Assembly (NCBI GenBank): GCA_029245245.1
Contig: JAQWPT010000022.1
Location: forward strand, 40,592 to 104,591
DNA from: Phycisphaerales bacterium
GTDB lineage: Bacteria; Planctomycetota; Phycisphaerae; Phycisphaerales; SM1A02
DNA length: 64,000 bases
Reading direction: 5' to 3'
Position numbers and translations under genes: made by a program. The notes below the pieces were generated by a model, which was not told where the DNA came from, did no database searches, and saw only the letters and a program-made list of their open reading frames with translations. Below, piece by piece: positions 17,150-27,175 of this stretch; position 1 is the first letter of the stretch; each line of letters opens with the position of its first letter.

Positions 17150-18358
17150 CTACCTCGCTTCCAACACGTACTGTCGACCGCCCCAGACAACCGGCTCGCC
17201 ACGCAGAAGAACCTCTGCGGCACGACGCAGGATACCCCGGACTTCCAGGCAACCCAGTGGATGCAGGAAGATGGTGCGGATCGGCTGATGCCCCATGCGG
17301 CACATCCAGGCCAGGGCCAGGGATTGCGCCAGCAGACCACCACCGGACGTGCACGCCAGCGCCAACCCCGGACCGGGTTCACCCTGGATCGCCGACACGA
17401 CGCCCAGCGCCAGGCCGATGACCATGCACAGGGGCATGATCACCCCCGTCAACAGCAACCGGAAGGCGAGTTTGCGAAGCCGCCCGGGCTTTCGCCGGCA
17501 GGACTCGATGAAGATGCGCAGCCAGCCGCGGCGGAATGATTCCAACGACGAATACATCGAGCAGGTGAAGAGGCCATCGGCCATGAGAATGTTGCCTCGC
17601 CCCCCCTTCCAGTTGATCTGCCGCGCAAAGGCGATGTCCTCGAGCAGATCGTCCTTCACCGCGGCATGTCCACCAATGCGTTCGTACCACGGTCGATCGA
17701 ACAACATGAACTGCCCGTTTGCGAACGGGCGAGGATGTTTCGCATTGTTGACCATGTCCGGCGGGTACAGCGAGAGAAGGGCCATGGCCGCCACGGGCTG
17801 GGATCGATACTCGAAATCATGCTCGTAGGTAAGGGTGCTCAGCAGGCTCAGCAGGCTGAGATCCCCGGATCGCAGCAGCGCCACCGCCGACCGGATCACG
17901 TCCGGACCGGCACTGGTGTCGGCATCCATGAACAGCAGCAGGTCGCCGGTGGCGTGCTCGACTCCGACGCGGGCCGCGTTGCATTTGCCGGCCCAGTCTT
18001 GCGGGCAGGAATCGTTCTCGATGATCTGCAGACGCTCACCGCCGGGATCCAGTGCTCGCAGCCTGGCGGCGGTCTCGTCGGTGCAACGGTCAAGCACGAA
18101 GATGGGCTGCAGGGCCGGGTACTTCTGTTCCAGCAGGGAACGGGCGCACCGCTCGATGACGCGTTCCTCGTTGTGGGCGGGAATGATCACGCTCACGGAG
18201 GGCCATCCGCCATCCGGTGCAGGAAGATCGACGCCCCGCCGGATCGTCGGCCTCGTCGACGCGACGCGTCCAACACGCACGAGCACGATCAACCACCATG
18301 CCGCCGAGGGCACGGCGACCGACAGGAGGACCCAGGAAAGGATGGTCAATACGGTCAT
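17150..18358 (-). CDS. Membrane family 2 glycosyltransferase, HpnB-like
   Basis: The 402-residue product has an N-terminal membrane helix, then a GT-A domain: PSVSVIIPAHNEERVIERCA, FVLDRCTDETAARL, DLLLFMDADTSAGPDV (the DxD site), and a Q/R-rich acceptor region (LEDIAFARQINWKGG). Three to four C-terminal helices follow, and the end (VVWGGRQYVLEAR) resembles carotenoid or hopanoid glycosyltransferases such as HpnB and CrtQ. Substrate is unknown; a hopanoid link is possible because squalene-hopene cyclase is encoded 10 kb away, but they are not in one operon. Confidence 0.82.
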   Translation of the reverse strand: MTVLTILSWVLLSVAVPSAAWWLIVLVRVGRVASTRPTIRRGVDLPAPDGGWPSVSVIIPAHNEERVIERCARSLLEQKYPALQPIFVLDRCTDETAARLRALDPGGERLQIIENDSCPQDWAGKCNAARVGVEHATGDLLLFMDADTSAGPDVIRSAVALLRSGDLSLLSLLSTLTYEHDFEYRSQPVAAMALLSLYPPDMVNNAKHPRPFANGQFMLFDRPWYERIGGHAAVKDDLLEDIAFARQINWKGGRGNILMADGLFTCSMYSSLESFRRGWLRIFIESCRRKPGRLRKLAFRLLLTGVIMPLCMVIGLALGVVSAIQGEPGPGLALACTSGGGLLAQSLALAWMCRMGHQPIRTIFLHPLGCLEVRGILRRAAEVLLRGEPVVWGGRQYVLEAR

Positions 18359-18430
18359 GGGACGGCGCGCAGTGTACCCCCCTTCGCACGAAGACGTTCC
18401 CCTGGCAGGGACGGGTAGACTGAAGGGCCG

Positions 18431-19114
18431 ATGCCCTGCGAGGATCCGATTCTGGTCTATTCACGTGAAGCCGTGCGCCGCGTCGATGCCGAGGCGATTG
18501 CGCACTACGGCATCCCCGGCATCGTGCTCATGGAGAACGCGGCTCGTGGCGCCGCCGATCTGGCGCACGGCATGCTGACAGCACTGGATCGTCCCGCTCG
18601 CATTCTCGTCGCATGCGGGACAGGCAACAACGGGGGTGACGGGTGGGCCGCTGCGCGGCACCTGTCCAACCGGGGACACGATGTGCGCATCGCGGCCCTC
18701 GGCCCATCGCGGGAAGACTCGGATGCCGCCGTCAACGCGCGCATCGCCGAGGTGATGCGGCTGCCCGTGGAAACCAATGCCGAACTGGATGCCTCCGGAG
18801 CCGACCTCGTGATCGACGCCCTCCTGGGAACTGGGCTTGATCGCGACGTCTCCGGCCGTGCCCGGGACTGGATCGAGGCGATCAATGCGCAATCCACGCC
18901 GGTGCTGGCCCTGGACCTGCCCTCGGGACTGGATGCGGACACCGGCCGACCCCTGGGAACCGCGATCAAGGCCGACTGCACCGCGACCTTCGTGGGATGG
19001 AAGCACGGATTTCTCGAAGAGGAGGCCACCGCCTGGCTGGGCCGGGTCGAGGTCATCGACATCGGAGTTCCCCTCCTCCTGAAGGAACGGCATGGCCACC
19101 TCATGATGCCCTGA
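18431..19114 (+). CDS. nnrE: NAD(P)H-hydrate epimerase
   Basis: This enzyme epimerises damaged NAD(P)H hydrates so that the dehydratase can repair them. The 227-residue product is a YjeF_N domain: VDAEAIAHYGIPGIVLMENA, the nucleotide-binding CGTGNNGGDGWAAARHL, DLVIDALLGTGL with the catalytic Asp, and LALDLPSGLDADTG. The dehydratase half that is fused in many bacteria is absent and must be elsewhere or missing. The start at 18431 is the only sensible one. It is 48 bases before the Lol permease gene. Confidence 0.9.
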   Translation: MPCEDPILVYSREAVRRVDAEAIAHYGIPGIVLMENAARGAADLAHGMLTALDRPARILVACGTGNNGGDGWAAARHLSNRGHDVRIAALGPSREDSDAAVNARIAEVMRLPVETNAELDASGADLVIDALLGTGLDRDVSGRARDWIEAINAQSTPVLALDLPSGLDADTGRPLGTAIKADCTATFVGWKHGFLEEEATAWLGRVEVIDIGVPLLLKERHGHLMMP

Positions 19115-19161
19115 ACCTCCAACCCCGGACTGTCCTATCATCCAGCACGGCTCTCCTCACC

Positions 19162-20997
19162 ATGTACCAGTCACTCCTTACGAATCGATACCTGACGTCA
19201 CGGGTCATTCCGCTGCTGGCGGTCGCTGCCGTCGCGCTCTGCGTGGCCCTGGTCATCGTGGTCGTCTCGGTCATGTCGGGATTCCTCGAGCAGTTCCGTG
19301 CCGCGGGGCGAACGCTCATCGGGGATGTCATCGTGCACGCCTCGCTGCACGGGGTCCCGTACTACGAAGACCTGATCGACCGTATCGAGCGAAACCCCCT
19401 GGCCGACTCCGCCACGCCTGTCGTCGAAACGTGGGGTGTGCTCCGCATGCCCTACGACGAAACCACGGCCGTGCAGATCTGGGGGATCGAACCCGCAAGT
19501 TTCGATCGTGTGACCGACTTCGCCGACACCCTGTATTGGGATGAACTGCCCAAGGGCGTGGATCGGTACCTGCGTGCCGAGGCCATCGAACGAATCGGTC
19601 CTGCACTGGTGGAGACGCTCACCTTCCAACAGCAGGTCGCGATCCTGCTCGACCGGGCGCCAGCCGATTCAGATCGCAGCCGCGAGGAACTCGCCCTGCA
19701 GGTTCCAACGGTCCCGGAGAAGGACTGGATCACCCTGCTGCAGATGCTTGGCCGCTACGACCCGGAGCAACTGGAGGAGATTCTCGACGAACACCAGTGG
19801 GCGATGATTCTCGAAGCCGACGACTGGCTCATTGATGGCGCCAACATCAAGCGAGACGGACTCGCCATGACCAGGCATGGTCGCCCCGCCATCATCGCCG
19901 GCATGCACCTGTCCAAGGGGAACATGCGGACCACGGGAGGAGCCTACGAGGTCCAGGGCAACGGTCGATGGTGGCTTCCGCGATTTGACGGAACCCTGAC
20001 GACCATTCGCGTCGACCGCGAGGGCGGCGTCAGTGATCCCGAGAACATCATCCTTCCCTTCGCCAACGAGTTCCTCAGCAACGTCCGGCTCGTCGACAAG
20101 CAGCGTGTCTTCATCCCGCTGGAAACGGCCCAGGAACAGACCGGGCTCTTCGAGGCACCCACCATCGACGGTGGCATCGATCCCGCCCGGGCCACGCAGG
20201 TCCTGATCCGGGCCGCCGAAGGCTTCACGCCCGAGGAACTGCTCGCTGAGATCGTGCCGATCTACGAGGCCTTCTACGAGGCACGTGTGAACGACATCGA
20301 CGATCCCGAGACATTCCCCCCGCCGGCCTTCGTAACCATCCAGACCTGGGAGGAGATGCAGGCGGACTTCATCGGACCGGTGGAGAAGGAACGCATGCTC
20401 ATGTGGATCCTCTTCTCGATCGTCTACATCGTCTGCGCCGCACTCGTGCTGGCGATCATGTGGTCGATCGTGCAGGAGAAGACCCGGGACATCGGGATCC
20501 TCCGCAGCATCGGCGCCACCCGCCGCGGCATCATCGGCATCTACCTGCTCTACGGACTTGTCATCGGCATCATCGGCGGAGTGCTCGGGTTCTTCCTCGG
20601 CTGGCTGATCACCTACTACATCGACGACATCCACGACATGCTCGGGGCACCGCCGATGTGGCTGGGCATCGCGTTGCTGGCGGCCGCCGTGGCGGTCATC
20701 GTCTGGGCCATCATCCGCGTCCGCAGCGGGGACCTGCTGCCGACCGTGCTGGGCACCTTCATCTCCATCCCTCTGGTACTCCTGGGCCTCGTGATCGTCT
20801 GGGCCGCAGCCACCGGCCAGGGGTTCGTCATGTGGGATGCGAACACGTACTACTTCCCCGATGTCCCCAACTCCGTCGACCTGGTGGTGGCCTTCATCAC
20901 GCTGGTGGGCGGCATCGTCTTCAGCGTCCTCGGAGCATTCATCCCCGCGGCCAAGGCCGCTGACATGGATCCCATCAAGGCATTGCGTTATGAGTGA
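19162..20997 (+). CDS. LolC/E-type lipoprotein-releasing ABC permease, enlarged
   Basis: LolC/E permeases lift lipoproteins from the inner membrane. The 611-residue product has the family's opening helix (SRVIPLLAVAAVALCVALVIVVVS), a large periplasmic domain to about residue 405, then FtsX-type helices (KTRDIGILRSIGATRRGI). It ends in [19 protein letters not shown], as in LolC/E. It is about 200 residues longer than the usual ~410. Part of this is a larger periplasmic domain and part seems to be two extra membrane helices before the last one. ATG at 19162 gives a normal N-terminus. It overlaps lolD by eight bases. Confidence 0.85.
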   Translation: MYQSLLTNRYLTSRVIPLLAVAAVALCVALVIVVVSVMSGFLEQFRAAGRTLIGDVIVHASLHGVPYYEDLIDRIERNPLADSATPVVETWGVLRMPYDETTAVQIWGIEPASFDRVTDFADTLYWDELPKGVDRYLRAEAIERIGPALVETLTFQQQVAILLDRAPADSDRSREELALQVPTVPEKDWITLLQMLGRYDPEQLEEILDEHQWAMILEADDWLIDGANIKRDGLAMTRHGRPAIIAGMHLSKGNMRTTGGAYEVQGNGRWWLPRFDGTLTTIRVDREGGVSDPENIILPFANEFLSNVRLVDKQRVFIPLETAQEQTGLFEAPTIDGGIDPARATQVLIRAAEGFTPEELLAEIVPIYEAFYEARVNDIDDPETFPPPAFVTIQTWEEMQADFIGPVEKERMLMWILFSIVYIVCAALVLAIMWSIVQEKTRDIGILRSIGATRRGIIGIYLLYGLVIGIIGGVLGFFLGWLITYYIDDIHDMLGAPPMWLGIALLAAAVAVIVWAIIRVRSGDLLPTVLGTFISIPLVLLGLVIVWAAATGQGFVMWDANTYYFPDVPNSVDLVVAFITLVGGIVFSVLGAFIPAAKAADMDPIKALRYE

Positions 20998-21694
20998 GCA
21001 GGACCATCCCATCCTGGTCGCCACCGACCTGCACAAGACCTACCGGCTCGGGCAGGTGGACGTACCGGTCCTCAAGGGTGCCTCGCTGCAGGTAGAGCAG
21101 GGAGAATGGGTCGCCGTGCTCGGTTCCTCGGGATCGGGCAAGAGCACGCTTCTGCACCTGCTGGGCGACCTGGATCGCCCGGACGCGGGCCGAGGCGAGA
21201 TCCGCTTCAAGAATCAGTCCCTGCACAAGCATTCACGCCGGCAACGCAATGCCTATCGCAATCGCAGCATCGGCTTCGTCTTCCAGTTCTACCACCTGCT
21301 GCCGGAACTGACGGTGCTTGAAAACTCGCTTCTGCCAACCATGGTGGCCCCCGCTGCACCCGGTGCCCCGGATCGAGCCGAGGGCCTCCTGGAACGGTTC
21401 GGACTCGGTCACCGGCTCCAGCACCGGCCGCGGGAACTCTCCGGTGGTGAACGACAGCGCGTGGCCATCGCCCGGGCGCTGGTCAACGGACCGGAAGTGC
21501 TCCTGGCCGATGAACCCACCGGCAATCTCGACGAACGCACCGGCGCGGGCATCCTGGAACTGCTTCAGCAGGAACATGAGAAAGGCCTGGGCATCGTGAT
21601 GGTCACTCATGACCGTCGCATCGCCGACATGGCCGACCGGATCGTTGAACTGCACGACGGTCGCGTCGAGAATGCCGCCGCCGTCAGTCGTTGA
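20990..21694 (+). CDS. lolD: LolD-type lipoprotein-releasing ABC ATPase
   Basis: This is the ATPase partner of the preceding permease. The 234-residue product has Walker [15 protein letters not shown], the Q-loop in [18 protein letters not shown] (family-typical), the signature [15 protein letters not shown], Walker [14 protein letters not shown], and the H-loop MVTHD. Length and motifs match LolD/MacB-type ATPases. The start at 20990 overlaps the permease stop by eight bases. Its last 11 bases overlap the end of the next gene on the minus strand. Confidence 0.92.
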   Translation: MSEQDHPILVATDLHKTYRLGQVDVPVLKGASLQVEQGEWVAVLGSSGSGKSTLLHLLGDLDRPDAGRGEIRFKNQSLHKHSRRQRNAYRNRSIGFVFQFYHLLPELTVLENSLLPTMVAPAAPGAPDRAEGLLERFGLGHRLQHRPRELSGGERQRVAIARALVNGPEVLLADEPTGNLDERTGAGILELLQQEHEKGLGIVMVTHDRRIADMADRIVELHDGRVENAAAVSR

Positions 21695-22622
21695 CCCGGT
21701 ACCAGCGTGCCGTGTACTCGGCAAGTTCCTCCGGTGTCGAGTCGAACGCCTCGGTGAACGCGATGCGCCAGTCACGCCCCGCCTTGACCGCCTTGATCCA
21801 CACCAACAGCGTTTCGGGTTGCTCCAGCAGTCGCTCCATGAGCAGGCCTGCCCGGGCATCGTCGATCGCCCCCCCCGTCCAGTCCTGTTCATGGGCAAGC
21901 AGTTCGTGCAGTTCCCGGCCCGCGCGGACCGAATCGATCGCCTCTCGCCGGCCAGGACCCGTGCCTGGTGGTGTCGACATCCACGCCACCGCCGTCATGA
22001 ATCCCTGTTCAGCCCATGTCGGAAGTGAACGATCCGTATCAATGCCGTACAGCCAGGCCTGGGCCATGGCTCGACTCAACTGGTGATCAAAGTGTCCACG
22101 TGGTGCGGCGGCATTGGCTGCAATCAGCAGTGTCGAACCTTCGAGGTGCAACCGGGCGGCAAGCGGACCTGGAGCAAAGCTCTCGAACTGTTGCGCCTCG
22201 AGCAGTTCGAACCGATCCCGTGATCCCATCAGGATGATCCCGAGACGAGACGGGAAGGGCTCATCGTTGATCGAACCACCGAATCGCTCCACCAGGCGGT
22301 GCACCTGCCCATCGAGGATGGTGCCCAGTCGCGTCCGTTCCTCCTGGGACAGGTCGCCGGCGACCAGGAAGTATCGGGTCCGGCTGACGGCCCCTGGTTC
22401 CGACCTCGCATCCATGGCCTGCAGAACCTCGGCAAACCGGGATGCCGCAGCGGCCTGGGCCGCCTGGCGAGCCTGAGAGCCCGGTTTGGGCCATGCCACG
22501 GATTCTTCCTCTGCCGACACCTGGACCACCACCTTGAGCCCCGGATCAGCCCAGGCACCGACACCGGCCGACCCCAGCACCAGCCCCACACCCGCCAGAA
22601 TGGCACGAAAATTGAACTTCAT
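21684..22622 (-). CDS. Secreted protein with degenerate MA-like peptidase segment
   Basis: The 312-residue product begins at ATG 22622 with a signal peptide (FRAILAGVGLVLGSAGVGAWA). Its second half has GHFDHQLSRAMAQAWLYGID followed by LPTWAEQGFMTAVAW. This resembles the gluzincin (peptidase MA/DUF1570) layout of HExxH plus a downstream P-x-W-x-x-E-G. Here HQLSR replaces HExxH, so the catalytic glutamate and second histidine are lost. It is probably a non-catalytic relative, acting in the periplasm. A longer upstream open frame is not supported. I cannot assign a function. Confidence 0.65.
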   Translation of the reverse strand: MKFNFRAILAGVGLVLGSAGVGAWADPGLKVVVQVSAEEESVAWPKPGSQARQAAQAAAASRFAEVLQAMDARSEPGAVSRTRYFLVAGDLSQEERTRLGTILDGQVHRLVERFGGSINDEPFPSRLGIILMGSRDRFELLEAQQFESFAPGPLAARLHLEGSTLLIAANAAAPRGHFDHQLSRAMAQAWLYGIDTDRSLPTWAEQGFMTAVAWMSTPPGTGPGRREAIDSVRAGRELHELLAHEQDWTGGAIDDARAGLLMERLLEQPETLLVWIKAVKAGRDWRIAFTEAFDSTPEELAEYTARWYRVND

Positions 22623-22806
22623 GGCTTCTTTGACTCTCCTGGAATCAGTGTAGAGCGGAATTCGACTCATCACGCCCCCTCGTGGGGCCGAATACACTGG
22701 TACGACCCTTGCAACCCTTGGATTCGGGGGAGCGTGCCTTCGCAGTTGGAGGCAGCAAGGACAGGCAAAATGGCACCCACACAGGGTGAAGATCCGGAGC
22801 AGGGAC

Positions 22807-25329
22807 ATGTTCGAACGTCTGACCGATCGTGCACGCAAGGTCATGGCATTGGCCAACCAGGAAGCCCAACGTTTCAATCACGAGTACATCGGCACGGAGC
22901 ACATCCTCCTTGGCCTCGTGAAGGAAGGGTCCGGTGTCGGTGCCAACGTCCTGAAGAATCTCGACATCGATCTCCGCAAGGTCCGCCTCGAAGTCGAAAA
23001 ACTCGTGAAGTCCGGACCGGAAATGGTCACCATGGGCAAGCTTCCACAGACGCCTCGCGCCAAGAAGGTGCTTGAGTACGCGATCGAGGAAGCCCGCAAC
23101 CTGAACCACAATTACGTGGGTACCGAGCATCTCCTGCTGGGCCTGCTTCGTGAACAGGACGGCGTTGCCGCGCAGGTCCTGATGAACCTCGGCGTCAAGC
23201 TCGAGGAGGTCCGCGAGGAAGTCCTGAACCTGCTCGGCGCCGGCGTCGATGCGGAAGAAGGCGAAGAACTGGGTGAATCACCCGGTGGCGAACAGCAGGA
23301 ATCACCTCGTCGAGGCAAGAGCAAGACCCCTGCCCTGGACAGCTTCGGACGCGACCTGACAGAACTGGCCAAGGCCAGCGACCTCGACCCGGTCATCGGC
23401 CGCAGCGAGGAGATCGAACGCCTCATCCAGATCCTCTGCCGACGAACGAAGAACAATCCGGTCCTCCTCGGAGAGGCCGGCGTGGGCAAGACCGCGATCG
23501 TCGAAGGACTGGCTCAGCAGATCGTGCACAAGGAGGTCCCGGACCTTCTCCACGATCGACGTGTCGTGGTCCTCGATCTGGCGATGATGGTTGCCGGCAC
23601 CAAGTACCGTGGCCAGTTCGAGGAACGGATCAAGGCCGTCATGAACGAGGTGCGTCGCGCCAAGAACATCATCCTCTTCATCGACGAACTGCATACCCTC
23701 GTGGGTGCAGGTGGCGCCGAGGGTGCGATTGACGCATCGAACGTGCTCAAGCCCGCCCTCTCCCGTGGCGAAATCCAGTGCATCGGTGCCACGACCTACG
23801 ACGAGTATCGAAAGTACATCGAGAAGGACTCCGCCCTGGAACGCCGGTTCCAGTCCGTAGGCGTCGAGCCCCCCTCGCGTGACCAGACGATCGAGATCCT
23901 CAAGGGACTCCGGATCAAGTACGAAGAGCACCATCGCGTGACGATCACCGACGACGCCATCGAGGCCGCCGTCGATCTCTCCACTCGCTACATCCCCTCA
24001 CGGGTGCAGCCGGACAAGTCGCTCGACGTCATCGATGAGGCCGGCGCACGCATACGGCTGAGTTCCATGACCAAGCCGCCCGATCTGGCCGACATCGAGC
24101 AGCAGATCGAGCTCCTCAGCATCGAGAAGGAATCCGCTGTTCGTGGCGCAGACTACGAACTCGCAGCGGACCTGCGCGACAAGACCGAGAAGCTCCGGGC
24201 CGAGAAGGACCGTGTCCAGAAGGATTGGCGCGACAGCATGAGCGAGGTCAGCGGCACCGTCGATGAAGAAGTCATCGCCGAGGTCGTCTCCAAGATCACC
24301 GGTGTCCCCCTGACCAGACTCGAGGAAGCCGAATCGGCTCGACTCCTGCAGTTGGAGCAGGAACTCCACAAGACCGTCATCAGCCAGGAAGAAGCCGTCC
24401 GCCAGGTCGCGAAGTCCATCCGCAAGGCCCGCAGTGGCCTGAAGGATCCGAACCGCCCCATGGGCTCGTTCATCTTCGTTGGCCCTTCCGGCGTGGGCAA
24501 AACTCTTCTGGCCAAGTCATTGGCCGAGTTCCTCTTCGGCAACCAGGACGCCATGGTGTACCTGGACATGTCCGAGTACATGGAGAAGCACACCGTCTCG
24601 CGGCTCGTCGGAGCGCCTCCAGGCTACGTCGGCTACGAGGAAGGTGGACAGTTGACGGAGCAGATTCGTCGGCGTCCCTACGCCGTCGTCCTGCTGGACG
24701 AGGTCGAGAAGGCTCACCCCGATGTCTTCAACATGCTCCTGCAGATCATGGAGGAAGGCCGGCTGACCGACTCGTTCGGACGCAAGGTCGACTTCCGCAA
24801 CACCCTGCTGATCATGACCTCGAACATCGGGGCGGACATCATCAAGGGTGGCCAGTCATTCGGTTTCGGCAAGCGGGATGAAGTCCAGGACTACGACGCA
24901 CTCAAGGCAACCCTGATGTCCGAGGTCGAGAAGTTCTTCCGCCCCGAGTTCATCAACCGGCTTGACGACACGATCGTGTTCCGTCCGCTGATCAAGGATG
25001 ACCTGTACCACATCATCGACATCGAGCTCGACAAGGTACGGGATCGCATCCGCTCCAAGGGACTGCAGCTCGAACTTGATGCCGAGGCCAAGGACTTTCT
25101 CATCGAGAAGGGCTACAACCCCGACTTCGGTGCCCGTCCGCTGCGACGTGCGATCAGCAGCTATATCGAGGACCCTCTTGCCGAAGCCCTGCTTGGCGGC
25201 GAATACGCCAGTGGACACACCATTGCGGTGACCTACCTCGAGGGAGCCGACCACCTCACCTTCGACAAGACCGATACGCCCGTGACGGCAACCGCCGACA
25301 CCAGCGAATCGGGTTCCGACAGCGACTGA
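22807..25329 (+). CDS. clpC: ATP-dependent Clp protease ATP-binding subunit ClpC
   Basis: ClpC unfolds substrates for ClpP. The 840-residue product has the double Clp_N domain ([20 protein letters not shown], residues 1-145) and AAA1 with Walker [14 protein letters not shown] near 224. A UVR-like segment follows near 440 ([18 protein letters not shown]), which marks ClpC rather than ClpB. AAA2 has [13 protein letters not shown] near 561, and a Clp C-terminal domain ends the protein. ATG at 22807 gives the family's MFERLTDRA start; an upstream in-frame ATG at 22786 is less likely. A bidirectional terminator follows. Confidence 0.96.
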   Translation: MFERLTDRARKVMALANQEAQRFNHEYIGTEHILLGLVKEGSGVGANVLKNLDIDLRKVRLEVEKLVKSGPEMVTMGKLPQTPRAKKVLEYAIEEARNLNHNYVGTEHLLLGLLREQDGVAAQVLMNLGVKLEEVREEVLNLLGAGVDAEEGEELGESPGGEQQESPRRGKSKTPALDSFGRDLTELAKASDLDPVIGRSEEIERLIQILCRRTKNNPVLLGEAGVGKTAIVEGLAQQIVHKEVPDLLHDRRVVVLDLAMMVAGTKYRGQFEERIKAVMNEVRRAKNIILFIDELHTLVGAGGAEGAIDASNVLKPALSRGEIQCIGATTYDEYRKYIEKDSALERRFQSVGVEPPSRDQTIEILKGLRIKYEEHHRVTITDDAIEAAVDLSTRYIPSRVQPDKSLDVIDEAGARIRLSSMTKPPDLADIEQQIELLSIEKESAVRGADYELAADLRDKTEKLRAEKDRVQKDWRDSMSEVSGTVDEEVIAEVVSKITGVPLTRLEEAESARLLQLEQELHKTVISQEEAVRQVAKSIRKARSGLKDPNRPMGSFIFVGPSGVGKTLLAKSLAEFLFGNQDAMVYLDMSEYMEKHTVSRLVGAPPGYVGYEEGGQLTEQIRRRPYAVVLLDEVEKAHPDVFNMLLQIMEEGRLTDSFGRKVDFRNTLLIMTSNIGADIIKGGQSFGFGKRDEVQDYDALKATLMSEVEKFFRPEFINRLDDTIVFRPLIKDDLYHIIDIELDKVRDRIRSKGLQLELDAEAKDFLIEKGYNPDFGARPLRRAISSYIEDPLAEALLGGEYASGHTIAVTYLEGADHLTFDKTDTPVTATADTSESGSDSD

Positions 25330-25352
25330 TTCCACTGAAAAAAACGCACACG

Positions 25353-25390
25353 CACGGGGCGGCTGCCTGCAGCCGTCCCGTGTTTCGTTA
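25353..25390 (+). terminator. Bidirectional intrinsic terminator after clpC
   Basis: A perfect-looking hairpin pairs CACGGG with CCCGTG and CGGCTG with CAGCCG around CCTG (25353-25382). It is followed by TTTCGTTACT on the plus strand. On the minus strand it is followed by a run of T, because seven A residues lie at 25338-25344. It separates clpC from the convergent lipoprotein gene. Confidence 0.8.
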
Positions 25391-25990
25391 CTGGATCGTG
25401 ACGAGCCGGTACTTCTTCCCGTCCCACGCGGTTTCGAGTGACGTGTACCGGAAACGTGGATGCAACTGCTCGATGAGCTGCAGTCTCCATCGGCCCTCAC
25501 TGATCTGGATGCGGCGCATCTCCTGTGATGCCATTCCGGCCTGCATGCGGGCAAGCGTCGCCACGATATCGCGGCGATTGACCCGGAAGAAAGCGTCGCA
25601 TGCTTCGAATCCACCGCCCTCCTCCTCGTACCAGGTCCGGGTCTCCTCGGCGACGAGTTCGTCCCACAGCAACTGGTACTCCTGGTTGCGAACGCAATCG
25701 AGGGTGCTGAGCAGGACGTGCTCTGGAATCAACGCATTGAGCGAAATCGTGCCGTCCTCACGTTCCTCTCGCATGAGAAAGGGCTTGCCGGTGTGGTCGT
25801 TGAATCCCTCGAGCGAACCCTCGGCCTCCATGACCCAACGAACATCCATGCCATCACGCGTCCGGCCGTCCACGCCCCCGTCGACACCCGCCATCTGCTG
25901 GTAGAACGCGGGCATCTTCCGGTACTGGGTGCGAGTTTCACCACAACCGGCGACAACGAGAAACATGAGTATCAGCAGGCGACGGTTCAT
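25388..25990 (-). CDS. Predicted lipoprotein of unknown function
   Basis: The 200-residue product has a lipoprotein signal (MNRRLLILMFLVVAGC, lipobox VAGC at residues 13-16) and should be anchored to a membrane. The rest has about equal acidic and aromatic content and no motif I recognise. The end segment (GRWRLQLIEQLHPRFRY) is beta-like. It overlaps the PD40 gene upstream by ATGA (25987-25990), so the two are probably translated together and may work on the same periplasmic task. Confidence 0.7.
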   Translation of the reverse strand: MNRRLLILMFLVVAGCGETRTQYRKMPAFYQQMAGVDGGVDGRTRDGMDVRWVMEAEGSLEGFNDHTGKPFLMREEREDGTISLNALIPEHVLLSTLDCVRNQEYQLLWDELVAEETRTWYEEEGGGFEACDAFFRVNRRDIVATLARMQAGMASQEMRRIQISEGRWRLQLIEQLHPRFRYTSLETAWDGKKYRLVTIQ

Positions 25991-27129
25991 GGATGACCGG
26001 AGCCTTCACCCGGCGGCCGGGGTGGCGAAGCGGATGCTGCAGCATGGGGATCGAACTCCGACACCCAGAGCTGGCTGCCGTCCTCACCGCTTCGCTTGCT
26101 TGTCCAGATCATGGTGGATCCATCCGACGAGAACGCCGGGAGCCCGTCGAAGGCCGATGCGTGCGTGACCCGGCGGGCGCCGGTCCCGTAGCGGGTGGGG
26201 GATGTCCCGTCCCCGGCCTGGGCGTCGATCATGAAGATCTCGTAGTTGTGATGCCCGATCTCGCTGGTGGCATAGACCAGGTGCCGACCATCTGCCGTCC
26301 AGAACGGGCACCAGTTGACGTGACCGTTGTCGGTGAGCTGAAACTCGCGTTCGACTCCGGTGATGGCACCATCGTCGTCGAAGGCCAGTTCCGAGATGAA
26401 GATCTGCAGCAGGTCGTCCTGGTTTCGGTCGGACCGGTAGGTGATGCGGCGACCGTCAGGCGAGAAGAACGGCCCCCCGTCGTACCCCGGCGCACTGACG
26501 ATGCACCGACTCGTCCCGGTCACGAGATCCTTCACGTACAGGTCACCGTCGCCCGTCGCCAGGGAGGTATAGAGCAGGTGACGACCATCGGGACTGATGG
26601 AGCCCTCGGCCAGGTAGTTCTCGCCATCGGAGACCAGCGGCTCGAATGCAGCCGCAGTTCCATCCGCCTTGTCCAGATCGACTGCGACGATGTCCATCTC
26701 CCGGGGAAACTGCCACTCGTAACTGCCGGACTCCCGCTGGTACCCGGGCGCGTCACCCTGCGACGGCGGCGCGGTCGTGGTCGCAAAAAGCACGCGATCG
26801 CTTCGCCCGGGGTAGAACCAGCCGCAGGTATTGGCAGATCCCTCGGGGCTGATGCGACGCGATGTGCCAAGGCCGTAGACTCGTCCGGCTTCATCCCGCA
26901 GCACGTCCGCCACGAACATCGCGTAATGCTCGTCGGGCGGCGTCCCCTTCGGCGGCTGCTCGACGGCCTGGAAGATCACCCGGCGACCGTCATCGGAGAA
27001 ATAGGACTCTCCCGCCTTGACGAAGCGATCAGAGGAGGTCAACTGGACGGGGTGCTCCAGCATCGGCTCCTGGACGGCTGGCGAGGCCGAAAGGACGGTG
27101 GCAAGGACGATGAGATCGGCGCCGATCAT
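25987..27129 (-). CDS. PD40/WD40-like beta-propeller exported protein
   Basis: The 380-residue product has a weak N-terminal signal (MIGADLIVLATVLSASPAVQ). It carries repeated PD40 units: YFSDDGRRVIFQA, SISPDGRHLLYTS, FFSPDGRRITYRS, FWTADGRHLVYAT and AFSSDGSTMIWTS. Five such blades resemble TolB and similar periplasmic propellers. ATG at 27129 follows AGGAG at a good distance. No protease or peptidase domain follows the propeller. It is the first gene of a pair with the lipoprotein at 25388. Confidence 0.78.
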   Translation of the reverse strand: MIGADLIVLATVLSASPAVQEPMLEHPVQLTSSDRFVKAGESYFSDDGRRVIFQAVEQPPKGTPPDEHYAMFVADVLRDEAGRVYGLGTSRRISPEGSANTCGWFYPGRSDRVLFATTTAPPSQGDAPGYQRESGSYEWQFPREMDIVAVDLDKADGTAAAFEPLVSDGENYLAEGSISPDGRHLLYTSLATGDGDLYVKDLVTGTSRCIVSAPGYDGGPFFSPDGRRITYRSDRNQDDLLQIFISELAFDDDGAITGVEREFQLTDNGHVNWCPFWTADGRHLVYATSEIGHHNYEIFMIDAQAGDGTSPTRYGTGARRVTHASAFDGLPAFSSDGSTMIWTSKRSGEDGSQLWVSEFDPHAAASASPPRPPGEGSGHP

Positions 27130-27175
27130 GGGTTGCTCCTTTCCGGGGTGGAACGCACCATAATAGGCTCCACGC

